This document shows, piece by piece, positions 25,203-33,717 of a DNA stretch of 64,000 nt. Made by a program: the position numbers and the translations under genes. How positions within the stretch are numbered: the first letter of the stretch is position 1; each line of letters starts with the position of its first letter. Under the pieces are notes generated by a model, which had not been told where the DNA came from, made no database searches, and was given only the letters and a program-made list of their open reading frames with translations. The DNA comes from Thermomicrobiales bacterium (GTDB lineage Bacteria > Chloroflexota > Chloroflexia > Thermomicrobiales > UBA6265): contig JAMLHN010000002.1 in the NCBI GenBank assembly GCA_023957115.1, forward strand, positions 62,001 through 126,000, written 5' to 3'.

Positions 25203-25866
25203 TTCTCAGCATCCGCAGGCTTCCCGGCGTCGCAGCGCGCCGGTTGCGTCGCGTGCCGTCAAACCGGATCCCGATCCCGTATCGCGTCCATCGACGCGTC
25301 GTCGTCCTCCCCGGCCGGTTGGCCCCCTCATCGACAGCGCCGGTCCGAGCCCGGATACCCCGCTCGATCAGGTCTTTCTCACGATCGGCATCATCGTTGG
25401 CACCCATGGGATCGTCGGAGAGTTGAAGGTTCGTCCCGTTACCGACATTCCTGAGCAGTTCGAGGTTCTCGGCTCGGTCTATGTTGGCGACGAGGATCGT
25501 CCGCGCAAGATTCAGAACGTCCGCTTCCACGGCGGCAACGTGTTGCTCAAACTCCGCGGGATCGGCAATCCGGAAGACGGCGCCACCTTCCGCGGTCAGC
25601 CCATTCGGATCTCGGGCAAAGACGCGCTGCCGTTGGAAGACGGAGAGTATCTCCTCTTTCAGCTCATTGGACTCGATGCGTACGACGAAGCCGGGCAGAA
25701 GGTTGGGACGACCGTCGACCTGATCGAGACCGGCGCCCGCGATGTCTTCGTCATCCGTCCCGACGCCGGCGGCGCGGACCTGTTGCTCCCGAATACAGAG
25801 GAAGCGGTGCTGGAAATCGATCCGTCCGAGCGACGGATCGTCGTGCGCCCGCTCGAGTATTGGTAA
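25177..25866 (+). CDS. rimM: 16S rRNA processing protein RimM
   Basis: A 229-residue RimM with an unusual N-terminal extension of about 65 basic, Pro/Ser-rich residues. The core starts FLTIGIIVGTHGIVGELKV, followed by FHGGNVLLKLRGIGNPEDGA and the PRC-barrel half with LLFQLIGLDAYDEAGQKVGT and DLLLPNTEEAVLEIDPSERR. It binds S19 and helps 30S head maturation. The only upstream start I see is GTG 25177 inside khpA (26-bp overlap); a later start would remove the extension. trmD, which often follows rimM, is absent; a repeat element lies there instead. Confidence 0.9.
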   Translation: MPASTSKGNSQHPQASRRRSAPVASRAVKPDPDPVSRPSTRRRPPRPVGPLIDSAGPSPDTPLDQVFLTIGIIVGTHGIVGELKVRPVTDIPEQFEVLGSVYVGDEDRPRKIQNVRFHGGNVLLKLRGIGNPEDGATFRGQPIRISGKDALPLEDGEYLLFQLIGLDAYDEAGQKVGTTVDLIETGARDVFVIRPDAGGADLLLPNTEEAVLEIDPSERRIVVRPLEYW

Positions 25867-25931
25867 GGATTGCGGTTATCGGCCCGCGGTCGATCGCAAG
25901 GGCACAGCGGCATGTGTCTGTTCGAAGGACT

Positions 25932-26063
25932 GATACGGAATCCGGGTAAAGACACAAGGATGTCTACCCCCGTGTCTGTCGCCGCCGGCCCGGTGCCGGC
26001 GAAGCACGAGCCGGCAGCTACCCCATACCTGGTATCCCCAAGCAATCACGCGGATTTCGTATG
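25932..26063. mobile_element. MITE-like repeat with terminal inverted repeats, copy 1
   Basis: About 132 bp bounded by ATACGGAATCCG (25933-25944) and CGGATTTCGTAT (26051-26062), inverted with one mismatch. A closely similar element is at 56638-56769; shared internal blocks are GGTAAAGACACAAGGATGTC, TACCCCCGTGTCT and TATCCCCAAGCAA. It has no coding capacity. It lies just after rimM. Confidence 0.8.
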
Positions 26064-26161
26064 AGCCGTGGGTTCGATAGTGTCTTGACCGCCTCGCAAA
26101 CCGCTGACCAAGGCGAGATCAGTGCGTTCCCAACTCCTCGACCCCAACACCGAACTCCCTA

Positions 26162-26938
26162 CTAGACCAGTGCAATCGTCTGGGCAAGCAGGGTCGCGGC
26201 GCGTTTGCCGACTTCAGCGATTGGAAAGTCGGAGAACGAGGCCAGATCGCTTTCGCGCAGGTATTCGTTGTTCGAGATGTCCTTGATGGCCAGAAATGGA
26301 ATCCCATGGAGCCCGGCGATGCGTCCGATGGCGGCGGCTTCCATTTCCTCGCAGAGCGAACCGTGGCGTTCGTGCAGAATGTCGAGACGGAAGTGCGCCT
26401 GCGTCCAGGTGTCGGCGGAGACTACCGGTCCGACGTGCACCTCCGGCAACCGATAGGGGATCGACGCCGGCCAGAAGAGCGATGGCGGCCACGGCTGAGG
26501 CGGATTCGCGGTGGCTGCGGTCTGCGCCAGCTCCACCAGCTTTGGATCGGACTCCAGCTCGAACCCGTGTTGATGCTCTCCGTTGGATTCAGTTGCGTAG
26601 CCCGTGTAGCGTTCGGTTCCATCCGGAAAGATCTGCATCAGACTGTGGTTGATCACCTCGCTGGCGATGACGACATCGCCGGGGAGCAAATCGCGCCGGT
26701 GCGCGCCGGCACAGCCGAAATTCATGATGAGATCGGGGCGTTCCGTTTGGATCAGGAACTCTGTCCCGGCGGCCGCATTGGCCATCCCGATCCCCGATGT
26801 GACGGCTGCCACGTGCTTCCCGGCGATCGTCAGGCAATCGACCCGCCAGGGGCCGTGCCGCTCGGTCGTTTGTACGGATGCGTATGGATCGAGATGAACG
26901 CGCTCACTCGACATGGCCACGACAATGCCGATTTTCAT
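26162..26938 (-). CDS. mtnN: 5'-methylthioadenosine/S-adenosylhomocysteine nucleosidase-like phosphorylase
   Basis: A 258-residue PNP/UDP-phosphorylase-superfamily enzyme. Signatures: MKIGIVVAMSSE, AGKHVAAVTSGIGMANAAAG, LIMNFGCAGAHRRDLLPGDV, then SLCEEMEAAAIGRIAGLHG (catalytic Met-Glu region) and FLAIKDISNNE. It would cleave adenine from MTA or SAH. The start (26938) overlaps the DUF1634 stop by 4 bp. The family is clear; with its long middle insert the exact nucleoside is less sure. Confidence 0.85.
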   Translation of the reverse strand: MKIGIVVAMSSERVHLDPYASVQTTERHGPWRVDCLTIAGKHVAAVTSGIGMANAAAGTEFLIQTERPDLIMNFGCAGAHRRDLLPGDVVIASEVINHSLMQIFPDGTERYTGYATESNGEHQHGFELESDPKLVELAQTAATANPPQPWPPSLFWPASIPYRLPEVHVGPVVSADTWTQAHFRLDILHERHGSLCEEMEAAAIGRIAGLHGIPFLAIKDISNNEYLRESDLASFSDFPIAEVGKRAATLLAQTIALV

Positions 26939-27240
26939 CGAAGCAGCGAGATCGCGATGGAGGTCGCCAGAATGGCGAGCACGCCAAGGGTGATTGTGAC
27001 GAATTTCCGCTCGCCGAGGCGGGAAAAATTCAGCGCGATCGAAAGCGCCGTGACGACTGGCGTCAGCATCATGATCAGGATGCCCAGGTCGATGAGCGCG
27101 GAGGGATTCCGATCGAGAATGGCGCCAGGGATTTCCTGAAACGGAAGCACCGTGGGCGAAAGAGGATGCCGGTCGATGAGCGACCAAATCGCACCCACGG
27201 CCAGCACCACGGCTGAGAGATAGAACTCATACCGCAGCAC
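26935..27240 (-). CDS. DUF1634-family membrane protein
   Basis: A 101-residue protein with three TM segments (about 8-22, 50-67 and 80-98) and the SALIDLGILIMMLTPVVTAL core seen in DUF1634 proteins. These usually stand next to TauE/SafE (DUF81) transporters and may be a partner subunit, as here: the transporter gene lies 52 bp upstream on the same strand. It is translationally coupled to the nucleosidase gene. Confidence 0.85.
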   Translation of the reverse strand: MLRYEFYLSAVVLAVGAIWSLIDRHPLSPTVLPFQEIPGAILDRNPSALIDLGILIMMLTPVVTALSIALNFSRLGERKFVTITLGVLAILATSIAISLLR

Positions 27241-27292
27241 CTTGATGGCACTGTCATAACACGTCTTCGCGCGGAATTCCCGTGCTCGGTCA

Positions 27293-28138
27293 TCAGCGTA
27301 TGCTCGGGAGGTCGATATTCAATGCCTCCAAGATGAGGCGGAATCCAAGGTAGAGGAGGATGAGCACGAACAAGATGATCAGCCGGTCGGTGCGGACCTT
27401 GCGCGTGAGGCGCGATCCGACTTGCGCGCCCGCAAAGATACCGATCATGGCCGGCAACACGACCTGCGGGTCGATCTTGTTGTCGGCATAGAAGACGAAT
27501 GATGTCGCGACGGCCGTCATCCCGACCATCAGCGCGCTCGTGCCCGCCGCCGCTTTGACCGGGATACTCATGACCAGGTTCATCGCCGGTACCTGGATCA
27601 CGCCTCCGCCGACGCCAAGCATGCCGGACAGCATGCCCGCCAACCCGCTGATGCCGAGCCCCCGCCGCACATGCCGGGGAACGTAGATGATCTCTTTTTG
27701 GGACGCAGGGTCATGGTAGACGCCCCCCAGCATCATCGGGTCGGGATCCTGACTGGTGTCGACATGAGAGACCTTGCGGCGCAGGAACATCGAGACGGCC
27801 GCGTAGGTCAGGACCGCGCCAAACAGCCCGTTGAGTATTCGGTCCGGTGCGCGCACCGCCAGCAACGCGCCAACCAGCGCGCCAGCCGCGGTTGGTATCT
27901 GCAGCAACATGGCAAGCCGCAGGTTCGTGAATCTCGAATCGAGGTGGACGGTCGAGCCAACGACCGAGTTGGTGACGACAGCGATTGCACTGGCGCCAAT
28001 GGCGAGCTTGGGATCGATTCCGAAAAAGAGGGTGAAAATCGGAACGAGGAAGACACCGCCTCCAAGCCCCAACATGGATCCAAGTACCGCGGCGCCTATG
28101 GAGACCATGCCGAGTTCGATCGCTTGCGTCCAGTCCAC
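27293..28138 (-). CDS. TauE/SafE-family anion exporter
   Basis: A 281-residue membrane protein with about eight TM segments and two copies of the family glycine motif: LGSMLGLGGGVFLVPIFTLF near the start and LSGMLGVGGGVIQVPAMNLV in the second half. Such proteins move sulfite, sulfoacetate or other organosulfur anions. GTG 28138 preceded by AAAGGGA is chosen; ATG 28207 would add 23 residues. It is divergent from the cobalamin-riboswitch operon and forms a transporter unit with DUF1634. Confidence 0.85.
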   Translation of the reverse strand: MDWTQAIELGMVSIGAAVLGSMLGLGGGVFLVPIFTLFFGIDPKLAIGASAIAVVTNSVVGSTVHLDSRFTNLRLAMLLQIPTAAGALVGALLAVRAPDRILNGLFGAVLTYAAVSMFLRRKVSHVDTSQDPDPMMLGGVYHDPASQKEIIYVPRHVRRGLGISGLAGMLSGMLGVGGGVIQVPAMNLVMSIPVKAAAGTSALMVGMTAVATSFVFYADNKIDPQVVLPAMIGIFAGAQVGSRLTRKVRTDRLIILFVLILLYLGFRLILEALNIDLPSIR

Positions 28139-28249
28139 GAGATACGGGTCCCTTTCCACTTCGTACGAATTTATCGCACGAAGTTCACCCTTGTGTTTGG
28201 CGACCATCCGGAATTTGACGAGGCACCGCCCGGAGAGGATACTGCGGGA

Positions 28250-28410
28250 ATCGCCATCTGTTGGCGAGATCAACAATCGAGACCGTGCGATTCGGGGCAC
28301 TCGGCCACGAGCGCAGCAGGGGGAAGCCGGTGTGAGTCCGGCGCTGATCCGCAACTGTGACATTCGGCGAACACGCGGTCGAATGGAGCCAGATTACCTG
28401 CCCGATTTCG
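28250..28410 (+). promoter_or_regulatory. Cobalamin riboswitch
   Basis: The conserved core reads GGGGAAGCCGGTG, TGAGTCCGGCGCTG, ATCCGCAACTGTGA (about 28320-28362), followed by the B12-box-like AGCCAGATTACCTGCC (about 28388-28403). The ribosome site GAAGGAGAGG of the next gene is about 25 bp further on and no terminator is seen, which suggests translational control. Exact 5' limit is uncertain. B12 would reduce expression of the downstream uptake operon. Confidence 0.92.
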
Positions 28411-28445
28411 CTCCGGCGCCCTTCGTGAAGGAGAGGGAGGACGGA

Positions 28446-29507
28446 ATGCAGCACGCGCAATTGACGTTCCCAAACGTCGACGTTCCAGAAAATCCAACGA
28501 ATCATGCGAACAGGCAGCTCTTTGTGTCCCGGCAGGTTCGCCGGCTGACCGCGACCGGAATGCTCATCGTCGCGCTGGCGCTGAGTGCGTTCAGTGCGCC
28601 GGTTGCGGCGCAGGACCAGGTCGTCGCGGTCGAATCGGCGGTCCAATGGTTGCTCAAGCAGCAGATGGACGACGGCGGATTTGCCGGATTCTCGGGCGAG
28701 AGCGACCCCGGCGCGACGGCTGACGCCGTCCTGGCGCTGGCATCGGCCAACGCCGTCGGTATCGAGATCGATCTCGAGCTGGCGATGAAGTATCTCGAAG
28801 CGAACGCGCTGGTCTTCGCCCAGACGAACCCGGGTTCGGCGGCCAAGCTGTCGATGGCGGCGGTGGCCACCGGGTGGGACCCGCACAATATCGACAACAT
28901 CAATCCGATGTCGATCGTCGAGGTGGCTTCCGGTATGGGCATGATCGGGCAAGGTCCATTCGAGCATGCGCTCGGTCTGCAGGCGCTGGCGGCCACAGGA
29001 ACGGTCGTGCCGGAGGCCGCGATCGAAGCAGCGCGCGGCAGCCAGGCGGAAGATGGCTCCTGGGCGTGGGATGGTTCGCTCGAGCCTGGTGTCGGCGACA
29101 CTAATACCACCGCCATGATGGTCCAGGGATTGATCGCGGTTGGCGTGCGCGACGAAATGGTCGACCGCGCGATGGCGTATCTGACCGGCGCCGTGAACGA
29201 GGACGGTGGATATCCCTACCAGCCCGGCGCTGAGACCGATTCAAATTCGACCGCGATGGTCCTGCAGGCACTCATCGCCGCGGCCGATCCCACCCTGGAC
29301 GAGGCGCGCGATGCCGCGCTGGCGGCGCTGCTCGGCCTGCAGAACGAAAGCGGCGCGTTCGCCTATATGGCGTCGGTTCCCGACGACAATGCGTTCGCGA
29401 CCGTGCAGGCGATCTCGGCGGCCTCTGGTGTGGCCTTTCCGATTCCCGCCGTTATGACGGTGCTGGCGACCCCGCCTGCCGATCCGGAGGCGACTCCGGC
29501 GGGCTAG
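28446..29507 (+). CDS. Secreted alpha/alpha-toroid protein, intrinsic factor/transcobalamin N-domain-like
   Basis: A 353-residue secreted protein; ATG 28446 follows GAAGGAGAGGGAGGACG. A signal/anchor segment spans about residues 36-56 with AAQ cleavage-like end. The rest is a string of prenyltransferase/squalene-cyclase-type repeats: AVQWLLKQQMDDGGFAGF, AARGSQAEDGSWAWDG, AMAYLTGAVNEDGGYPY, LAALLGLQNESGAFAYM. Human intrinsic factor and transcobalamin have such an alpha6/alpha6 barrel as N-terminal domain. Position directly after a cobalamin riboswitch and before a DUF4430 protein makes cobalamin capture the best inference. Alternative: an unrelated toroid lectin or enzyme. Confidence 0.85.
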   Translation: MQHAQLTFPNVDVPENPTNHANRQLFVSRQVRRLTATGMLIVALALSAFSAPVAAQDQVVAVESAVQWLLKQQMDDGGFAGFSGESDPGATADAVLALASANAVGIEIDLELAMKYLEANALVFAQTNPGSAAKLSMAAVATGWDPHNIDNINPMSIVEVASGMGMIGQGPFEHALGLQALAATGTVVPEAAIEAARGSQAEDGSWAWDGSLEPGVGDTNTTAMMVQGLIAVGVRDEMVDRAMAYLTGAVNEDGGYPYQPGAETDSNSTAMVLQALIAAADPTLDEARDAALAALLGLQNESGAFAYMASVPDDNAFATVQAISAASGVAFPIPAVMTVLATPPADPEATPAG

Positions 29508-29528
29508 CCGTTGGGTCCGTAAGAGACC

Positions 29529-30263
29529 TTGGTCAAGAAATCCGAGCCGCGCTCGCCCTCGAGGCGGGCGTGGCCGAACCGTTTGTCGAGTCAACGATGC
29601 TATGGGGCCAGATTCTTCCTCCGGCTCCTCATTGTGTTGCTCCCGGTCATCGGATCGTTCCTCCCGATCGATCTCGTGGCCCAGGAGCCGGTCTCATACG
29701 CCGGAATCGTGATCCGGCCCGGCGACGGCACCATCACCTACGTCTACGTTCCGCTCGATGAACCGGTCTCCGGGATCGAGCTCTTGCGACGGTCAGGCGT
29801 CTCGCTGGTCACGATCGGGTTTGGGGCATTTGGCGAGGGCGTTTGTCAGATCCAGGAGACTGGTTGCGATGTCGGGACCTGCCGCAAGAACGTCTGTCAG
29901 ACCGGTGGTCGTGAATCTCCCTACTGGCGGTATTTCCAGGTGAACGAAACTGGCGCATGGGCGGCATCACCATTGGGCGCGAGCGGCTCCAGAGTCGAAC
30001 CGGGTGACATCGACGGATGGTCCTGGTCCCCGGATGAGCCGTTGTTACCCGAGATCGAGATCTCGGAGATCCCCATGCTTGCCCGTGCCGGCGATGAGCT
30101 CGATACCGCGCATGTTGCCCGGTACGATGCCAATGGAAGTCTGATTGGAGGGGCGCCCTCGGAGGGGGTAGAGCTCACATCGTATCTGGCCGTCACGGTG
30201 GTGTTGAGTGGAGTTGCCGTCTTGGCGCTGGTTTTGCGGTTTCGGCGGCAGGCGTCGATATGA
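29529..30263 (+). CDS. Membrane-anchored DUF4430-type protein, transcobalamin C-domain-like
   Basis: A 244-residue protein with an N-terminal TM/signal (about residues 30-51), an extracellular domain and a C-terminal TM (about 220-238) with a basic tail. The domain has a four-cysteine stretch (GVCQIQETGCDVGTC and KNVCQ), then YWRYFQVNETGAWAASPLGA and RVEPGDIDGWSW, matching the W-x-Y / G-A-S / G-D-x-x-x-W pattern of DUF4430 and of the beta domain of intrinsic factor. TTG start at 29529 is tentative. With the preceding toroid protein it would form a two-piece cobalamin binder. Its stop overlaps the ecfT start by 4 bp. Confidence 0.8.
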   Translation: MVKKSEPRSPSRRAWPNRLSSQRCYGARFFLRLLIVLLPVIGSFLPIDLVAQEPVSYAGIVIRPGDGTITYVYVPLDEPVSGIELLRRSGVSLVTIGFGAFGEGVCQIQETGCDVGTCRKNVCQTGGRESPYWRYFQVNETGAWAASPLGASGSRVEPGDIDGWSWSPDEPLLPEIEISEIPMLARAGDELDTAHVARYDANGSLIGGAPSEGVELTSYLAVTVVLSGVAVLALVLRFRRQASI

Positions 30264-31288
30264 GTTCTCAAGCGGGCATCGATCCTCGCGCCTGGCTTTG
30301 CTGGGCCGGCGCCGCGCTCCTGGTTCCCCTTATGGGGCGCAATCCGTTTGCCCTGGCGTCGGTCCTGCTGGCCGTGCTTGCGGTTCGGGAGGCGTTGCCG
30401 CCCGAGGCGCGGGCCGGGTGGAGCTGGGTGATCCGACTGGGTCTCGTCTTTGGCGCGATCTCGGTTCTCTTCAACCTGCTGACCGTACGGGCGGGGAATC
30501 GAGTGATCGTCTCGATTCCGGAATCGGTTCCCGTGCTGGGAGGCGATCTGACGGTCAACTCCGTTGTTTTCGGGCTGCTCGGCGGCCTCGCGGTGCTGAC
30601 CCTGGTCCTCATTGGAATCACCCTCTCCGCCGTGCTCGATTGGAGCGCGATGCTGCGATTGCTGCCGCAGTCGCTCACCGGCGCCGGCGTAGCCGGTTCG
30701 GTTGCGTTTTCGTTCTTTCCCCAGATGGTCGCGACCTATCGTGAAGTCGTCGATGCACAAGCCGTGCGGGGGGAGGAGCTGCGGGGACCGCGCGACTACC
30801 TGGGATTGGCTCCGTTGCTCCTCTCCGGGGGAATCGAGCGTGCGGTGACGATGTCCGAGCTGCTCGAATCCCGCGGTTTTGGCGGGGCTCCCCCGCGGAG
30901 GCGGTCTGCCTGGATCAAGCTTTGCCCGGCCTCCGGGCTTGCGGCGATCTGTGTTGCCGTCTATGGCTTCGCCGCAGGCGAGCTCGTGCAGGCGCTCGTG
31001 GCCGGCGCGGCCGGGATGGGATTGTTGGTCGTGACGGTGCTGGCGAGTCGCGGGTCGGATGTGCGCCGCACGCGGTACCGATCCCTGGTCTGGCAGCGGA
31101 CCGACTGGATCGTCCTACTCGGCGCATTGCTTGCGGTTGGAACGGTCATCCTCACTGGACGGGATGCGCTGCGATACGAACCGTATCCCGTCCTTGTCTG
31201 GCCGGACGCGAGTCTGCCATTGACGATCGGCCTGCTCTGTCTCCTGGGACCGGTTGTTGCCATCCTCTGGCGGGAGCGCGCCCGATGA
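30260..31288 (+). CDS. ecfT: ECF transporter transmembrane subunit EcfT
   Basis: A 342-residue membrane protein of the CbiQ/EcfT family. The coupling motifs are visible in the cytoplasmic loop: DAQAVRGEELRGPRDYLG and MSELLESRGFGGAPPRRR, the two Ala/Ser-Arg-Gly boxes that touch the ATPases. It is longer than usual (about 260 residues), with two or three additional C-terminal TM segments. It is coupled by ATGA overlaps to both neighbours. It would energise uptake of the vitamin recognised by an S component; none is encoded in this operon. Confidence 0.88.
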   Translation: MSSQAGIDPRAWLCWAGAALLVPLMGRNPFALASVLLAVLAVREALPPEARAGWSWVIRLGLVFGAISVLFNLLTVRAGNRVIVSIPESVPVLGGDLTVNSVVFGLLGGLAVLTLVLIGITLSAVLDWSAMLRLLPQSLTGAGVAGSVAFSFFPQMVATYREVVDAQAVRGEELRGPRDYLGLAPLLLSGGIERAVTMSELLESRGFGGAPPRRRSAWIKLCPASGLAAICVAVYGFAAGELVQALVAGAAGMGLLVVTVLASRGSDVRRTRYRSLVWQRTDWIVLLGALLAVGTVILTGRDALRYEPYPVLVWPDASLPLTIGLLCLLGPVVAILWRERAR

Positions 31289-32958
31289 CTGCCGGAGTGC
31301 CCGACATCCGATTCGAAGACGTGTCGTTTCGGTATCCAAATGCCGACCGTGCGGTGCTTCGCGAATTCGATTGGGAGATCGCCGAGTCGGAGCTGGTTGT
31401 TCTGGCCGGGGAATCGGGAAGCGGCAAATCGACCATTCTCCGGTGCCTGAATGGGCTCGTGCCCCATTTCTCCGGTGGGGAGTTTGGCGGTCGGGTGCTC
31501 GTTCGTGGCGAAGACACGCGATTCCTGCCGACGCGCGCATTGGCACGGTCAGTCGGGTTCGTGTTTCAGGATCCCGGCGCGCATTCCGTCTCCACCACGG
31601 TCGAGGATGAGATTGCCTTCGGCCTCGAACAGCTCGGGGTACCGGTACCGGCAATGCGCCGAAGGGTCGAAGAAGCGCTCGACCTGACCGGAACCGAACG
31701 ACTGCGCAAGCGCTCGCTCGATACGCTCTCCGGGGGAGAGCGGCAGCGGGTGGCGCTTGCGGCGGCGTTGGCATTGCAGCCCAGAATCCTGGCGCTCGAC
31801 GAACCGACCAGCCAGCTCGATCCGGCCGGCGCCGAAGATGTGCTCGACGCCGTGCGACGTCTGAACGAAGAGCTTGGCATCACTGTGATAATGGCGGAGC
31901 AGCGGTTGGAACGCGTGATCGGGATGACCGACCGGCTGCGTATCCTGCAACCGGGCTGGCACGACCTCGATGGCCATCCAGATGAGGTGCTGCGACGGTG
32001 CGACCCTCGTTTGGCGCCGCCGGTTGCCCTGCTCGGCCGCACCGCCTCGTGGTCTCCCTTGCCGCTGACCGTCAAGGACGCCCGGCAGATGGTGCGCAAG
32101 ACGGTATTCGAACCGGGGCCGGCGCCGGTCGATCCACCGCGGCCAGAGACCGAACCCGCGATCGTCGTCGATCGCTTGGCTGTTGGATATCAGCGCGAGC
32201 GGGTACTGGAATCCGCATCGTTCGATGTCCGGCCGGGTGAGCTGGTTGCCCTCATGGGACGGAACGGCACCGGGAAATCGACCCTGCTGCGTACGTTGAT
32301 GGGATTGCATGCTGTCGATTCCGGCCGGATCGCGATTGCAGGGCTCGATCCGTCGCATGACCGGACGCAGGCGATCGGCCGGCGGGTCGGATTCCTCCCG
32401 CAACGGGCATCCAGTCTTCTTTTTCACGAGACGATTGGCGATGACGTCCGCGCTGCGCTCGAAAGCCGGGGCGCTGCTGTGGAGGGGCTCGACGCCCTGT
32501 TGGACCGGTTTGCACTCGCGCATCTGAGCGATCGTTCCCCGCTCGATCTGAGCGCCGGCGAACAGGAACGTGCCGCGCTGGCAGTTGCGCTGGCCGGTCA
32601 TCCGCCGGTGCTCCTGCTCGATGAGCCGACGCGTGGTATGGATGCCATACGCAAAGCCGAGCTTGCCGAGCTCTTCGAAGAGCTGCGTGCGGCAGGAATC
32701 GCCATGCTGATGGCAACGCACGATGTGGAATTGGTGGCGCACGTTGCCACGCGGGTGATCCTGCTCGGCGATGGGGGGATCGTGGCGCAGGGTGGTACGC
32801 GAGAAGTGCTCGCCGGCTCGCTGAGTTTTGGCACGCAGATGAATCGGATCTTCGGCAATGGATGGCTGACGGTGGATGACGTCCTGCGTGACCGGTTGCC
32901 GGACTGGGACAATGCGGGGAGTGACGCGCGCTTGGTCGGATGGGGTCGAATCGAATGA
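31285..32958 (+). CDS. ecfA: ECF transporter ATPase, fused EcfA-EcfA' pair
   Basis: A 557-residue protein with two full ABC ATPase domains. Domain 1 (about residues 1-240): VVLAGESGSGKSTILRC, FVFQDPGAHS, LSGGERQRVALAAALAL and ILALDEPTSQLD. Domain 2 (about 290-530): ALMGRNGTGKSTLLRTL, FLPQRASSLLF, LSAGEQERAALAVALA and LLLDEPTRGMD. A short linker joins them. Such fusions replace the EcfA/EcfA' heterodimer. ATG 31285 overlaps the ecfT stop. It powers the ECF module and ends overlapping pdxH. Confidence 0.93.
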   Translation: MTAGVPDIRFEDVSFRYPNADRAVLREFDWEIAESELVVLAGESGSGKSTILRCLNGLVPHFSGGEFGGRVLVRGEDTRFLPTRALARSVGFVFQDPGAHSVSTTVEDEIAFGLEQLGVPVPAMRRRVEEALDLTGTERLRKRSLDTLSGGERQRVALAAALALQPRILALDEPTSQLDPAGAEDVLDAVRRLNEELGITVIMAEQRLERVIGMTDRLRILQPGWHDLDGHPDEVLRRCDPRLAPPVALLGRTASWSPLPLTVKDARQMVRKTVFEPGPAPVDPPRPETEPAIVVDRLAVGYQRERVLESASFDVRPGELVALMGRNGTGKSTLLRTLMGLHAVDSGRIAIAGLDPSHDRTQAIGRRVGFLPQRASSLLFHETIGDDVRAALESRGAAVEGLDALLDRFALAHLSDRSPLDLSAGEQERAALAVALAGHPPVLLLDEPTRGMDAIRKAELAELFEELRAAGIAMLMATHDVELVAHVATRVILLGDGGIVAQGGTREVLAGSLSFGTQMNRIFGNGWLTVDDVLRDRLPDWDNAGSDARLVGWGRIE

Positions 32959-33596
32959 GCATGAACCAGGGTGATTTACGAAAGGACTACACGCGGGCCT
33001 CGCTCGACCCGGAGGATGTCGACCCCAATCCGCTGGAGCAGTTTCGCCGGTGGTATGACGAGCAACGATCGGTGACCGCCGGCGAGCCGAACGCGATGAC
33101 CGTTGCGACCGCGACCGCCGATGGACGCCCATCGGCGCGGATGGTGCTGCTCAAACACTGGGACGAGGCGGGTTTCGTCTTTTTCTCGGCGTACAACAGC
33201 CCCAAAGGGATCGAGCTTGGCGAGAATCCCCGAGCGGCGCTCCTCTTCTACTGGCCGGAGACCGAGCGACAGGTTCGTATCGAAGGAACCGTTTCCCCGA
33301 CCAATCGCCAGGAAGCCGCGGACTATTTCCATAGTCGCCCGCACGGCAGTCAGGTTGCCGCAAACATCGCCCGGCAGAGTCAGATCATCTCCAGTCGAAC
33401 GGCGCTGGAACAGGAGATGGCGGAGCTGACCGCCGCGTTCGATGGCCGCAAGGTTCCGATGCCCGATACCTGGGGCGGGTTTCGCGTCTTTCCGGAGCGG
33501 ATCGAGTTCTGGCAGGGACGACCGAGCCGGCTGCACGATCGAGTGCAATACACGCGCGACGCGAGCTGCTGGCAGATCGTCCGCCTGGCTCCGTAG
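32955..33596 (+). CDS. pdxH: Pyridoxine/pyridoxamine 5'-phosphate oxidase
   Basis: A 213-residue FMN enzyme that makes pyridoxal 5'-phosphate. Diagnostic motifs: DLRKDYTRASLDPEDVDPNP, MTVATATADGRPSARMVLLK, FFSAYNSPKGIELGENPRAA, FYWPETERQVRIEGTV, YFHSRPHGSQVAA, and the end FWQGRPSRLHDRV. ATG 32955 overlaps the ecfA stop (ATGA). Being the last gene of a cobalamin-riboswitch operon is unexpected; it may be an accident of operon merging or couple B6 supply to B12 status. Confidence 0.95.
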   Translation: MSMNQGDLRKDYTRASLDPEDVDPNPLEQFRRWYDEQRSVTAGEPNAMTVATATADGRPSARMVLLKHWDEAGFVFFSAYNSPKGIELGENPRAALLFYWPETERQVRIEGTVSPTNRQEAADYFHSRPHGSQVAANIARQSQIISSRTALEQEMAELTAAFDGRKVPMPDTWGGFRVFPERIEFWQGRPSRLHDRVQYTRDASCWQIVRLAP

Positions 33597-33717
33597 CGCG
33601 CAACCCCAACGGGTGACGACGCCCTCCGGGTGGAACAGCCCGCAAGAATTGTCGTGTGTGGGGGAGCCGAGATTCACCCCGTAGTCTTCTCAGGCCTCAG
33701 GGCTCAGGCGCGTTCGG

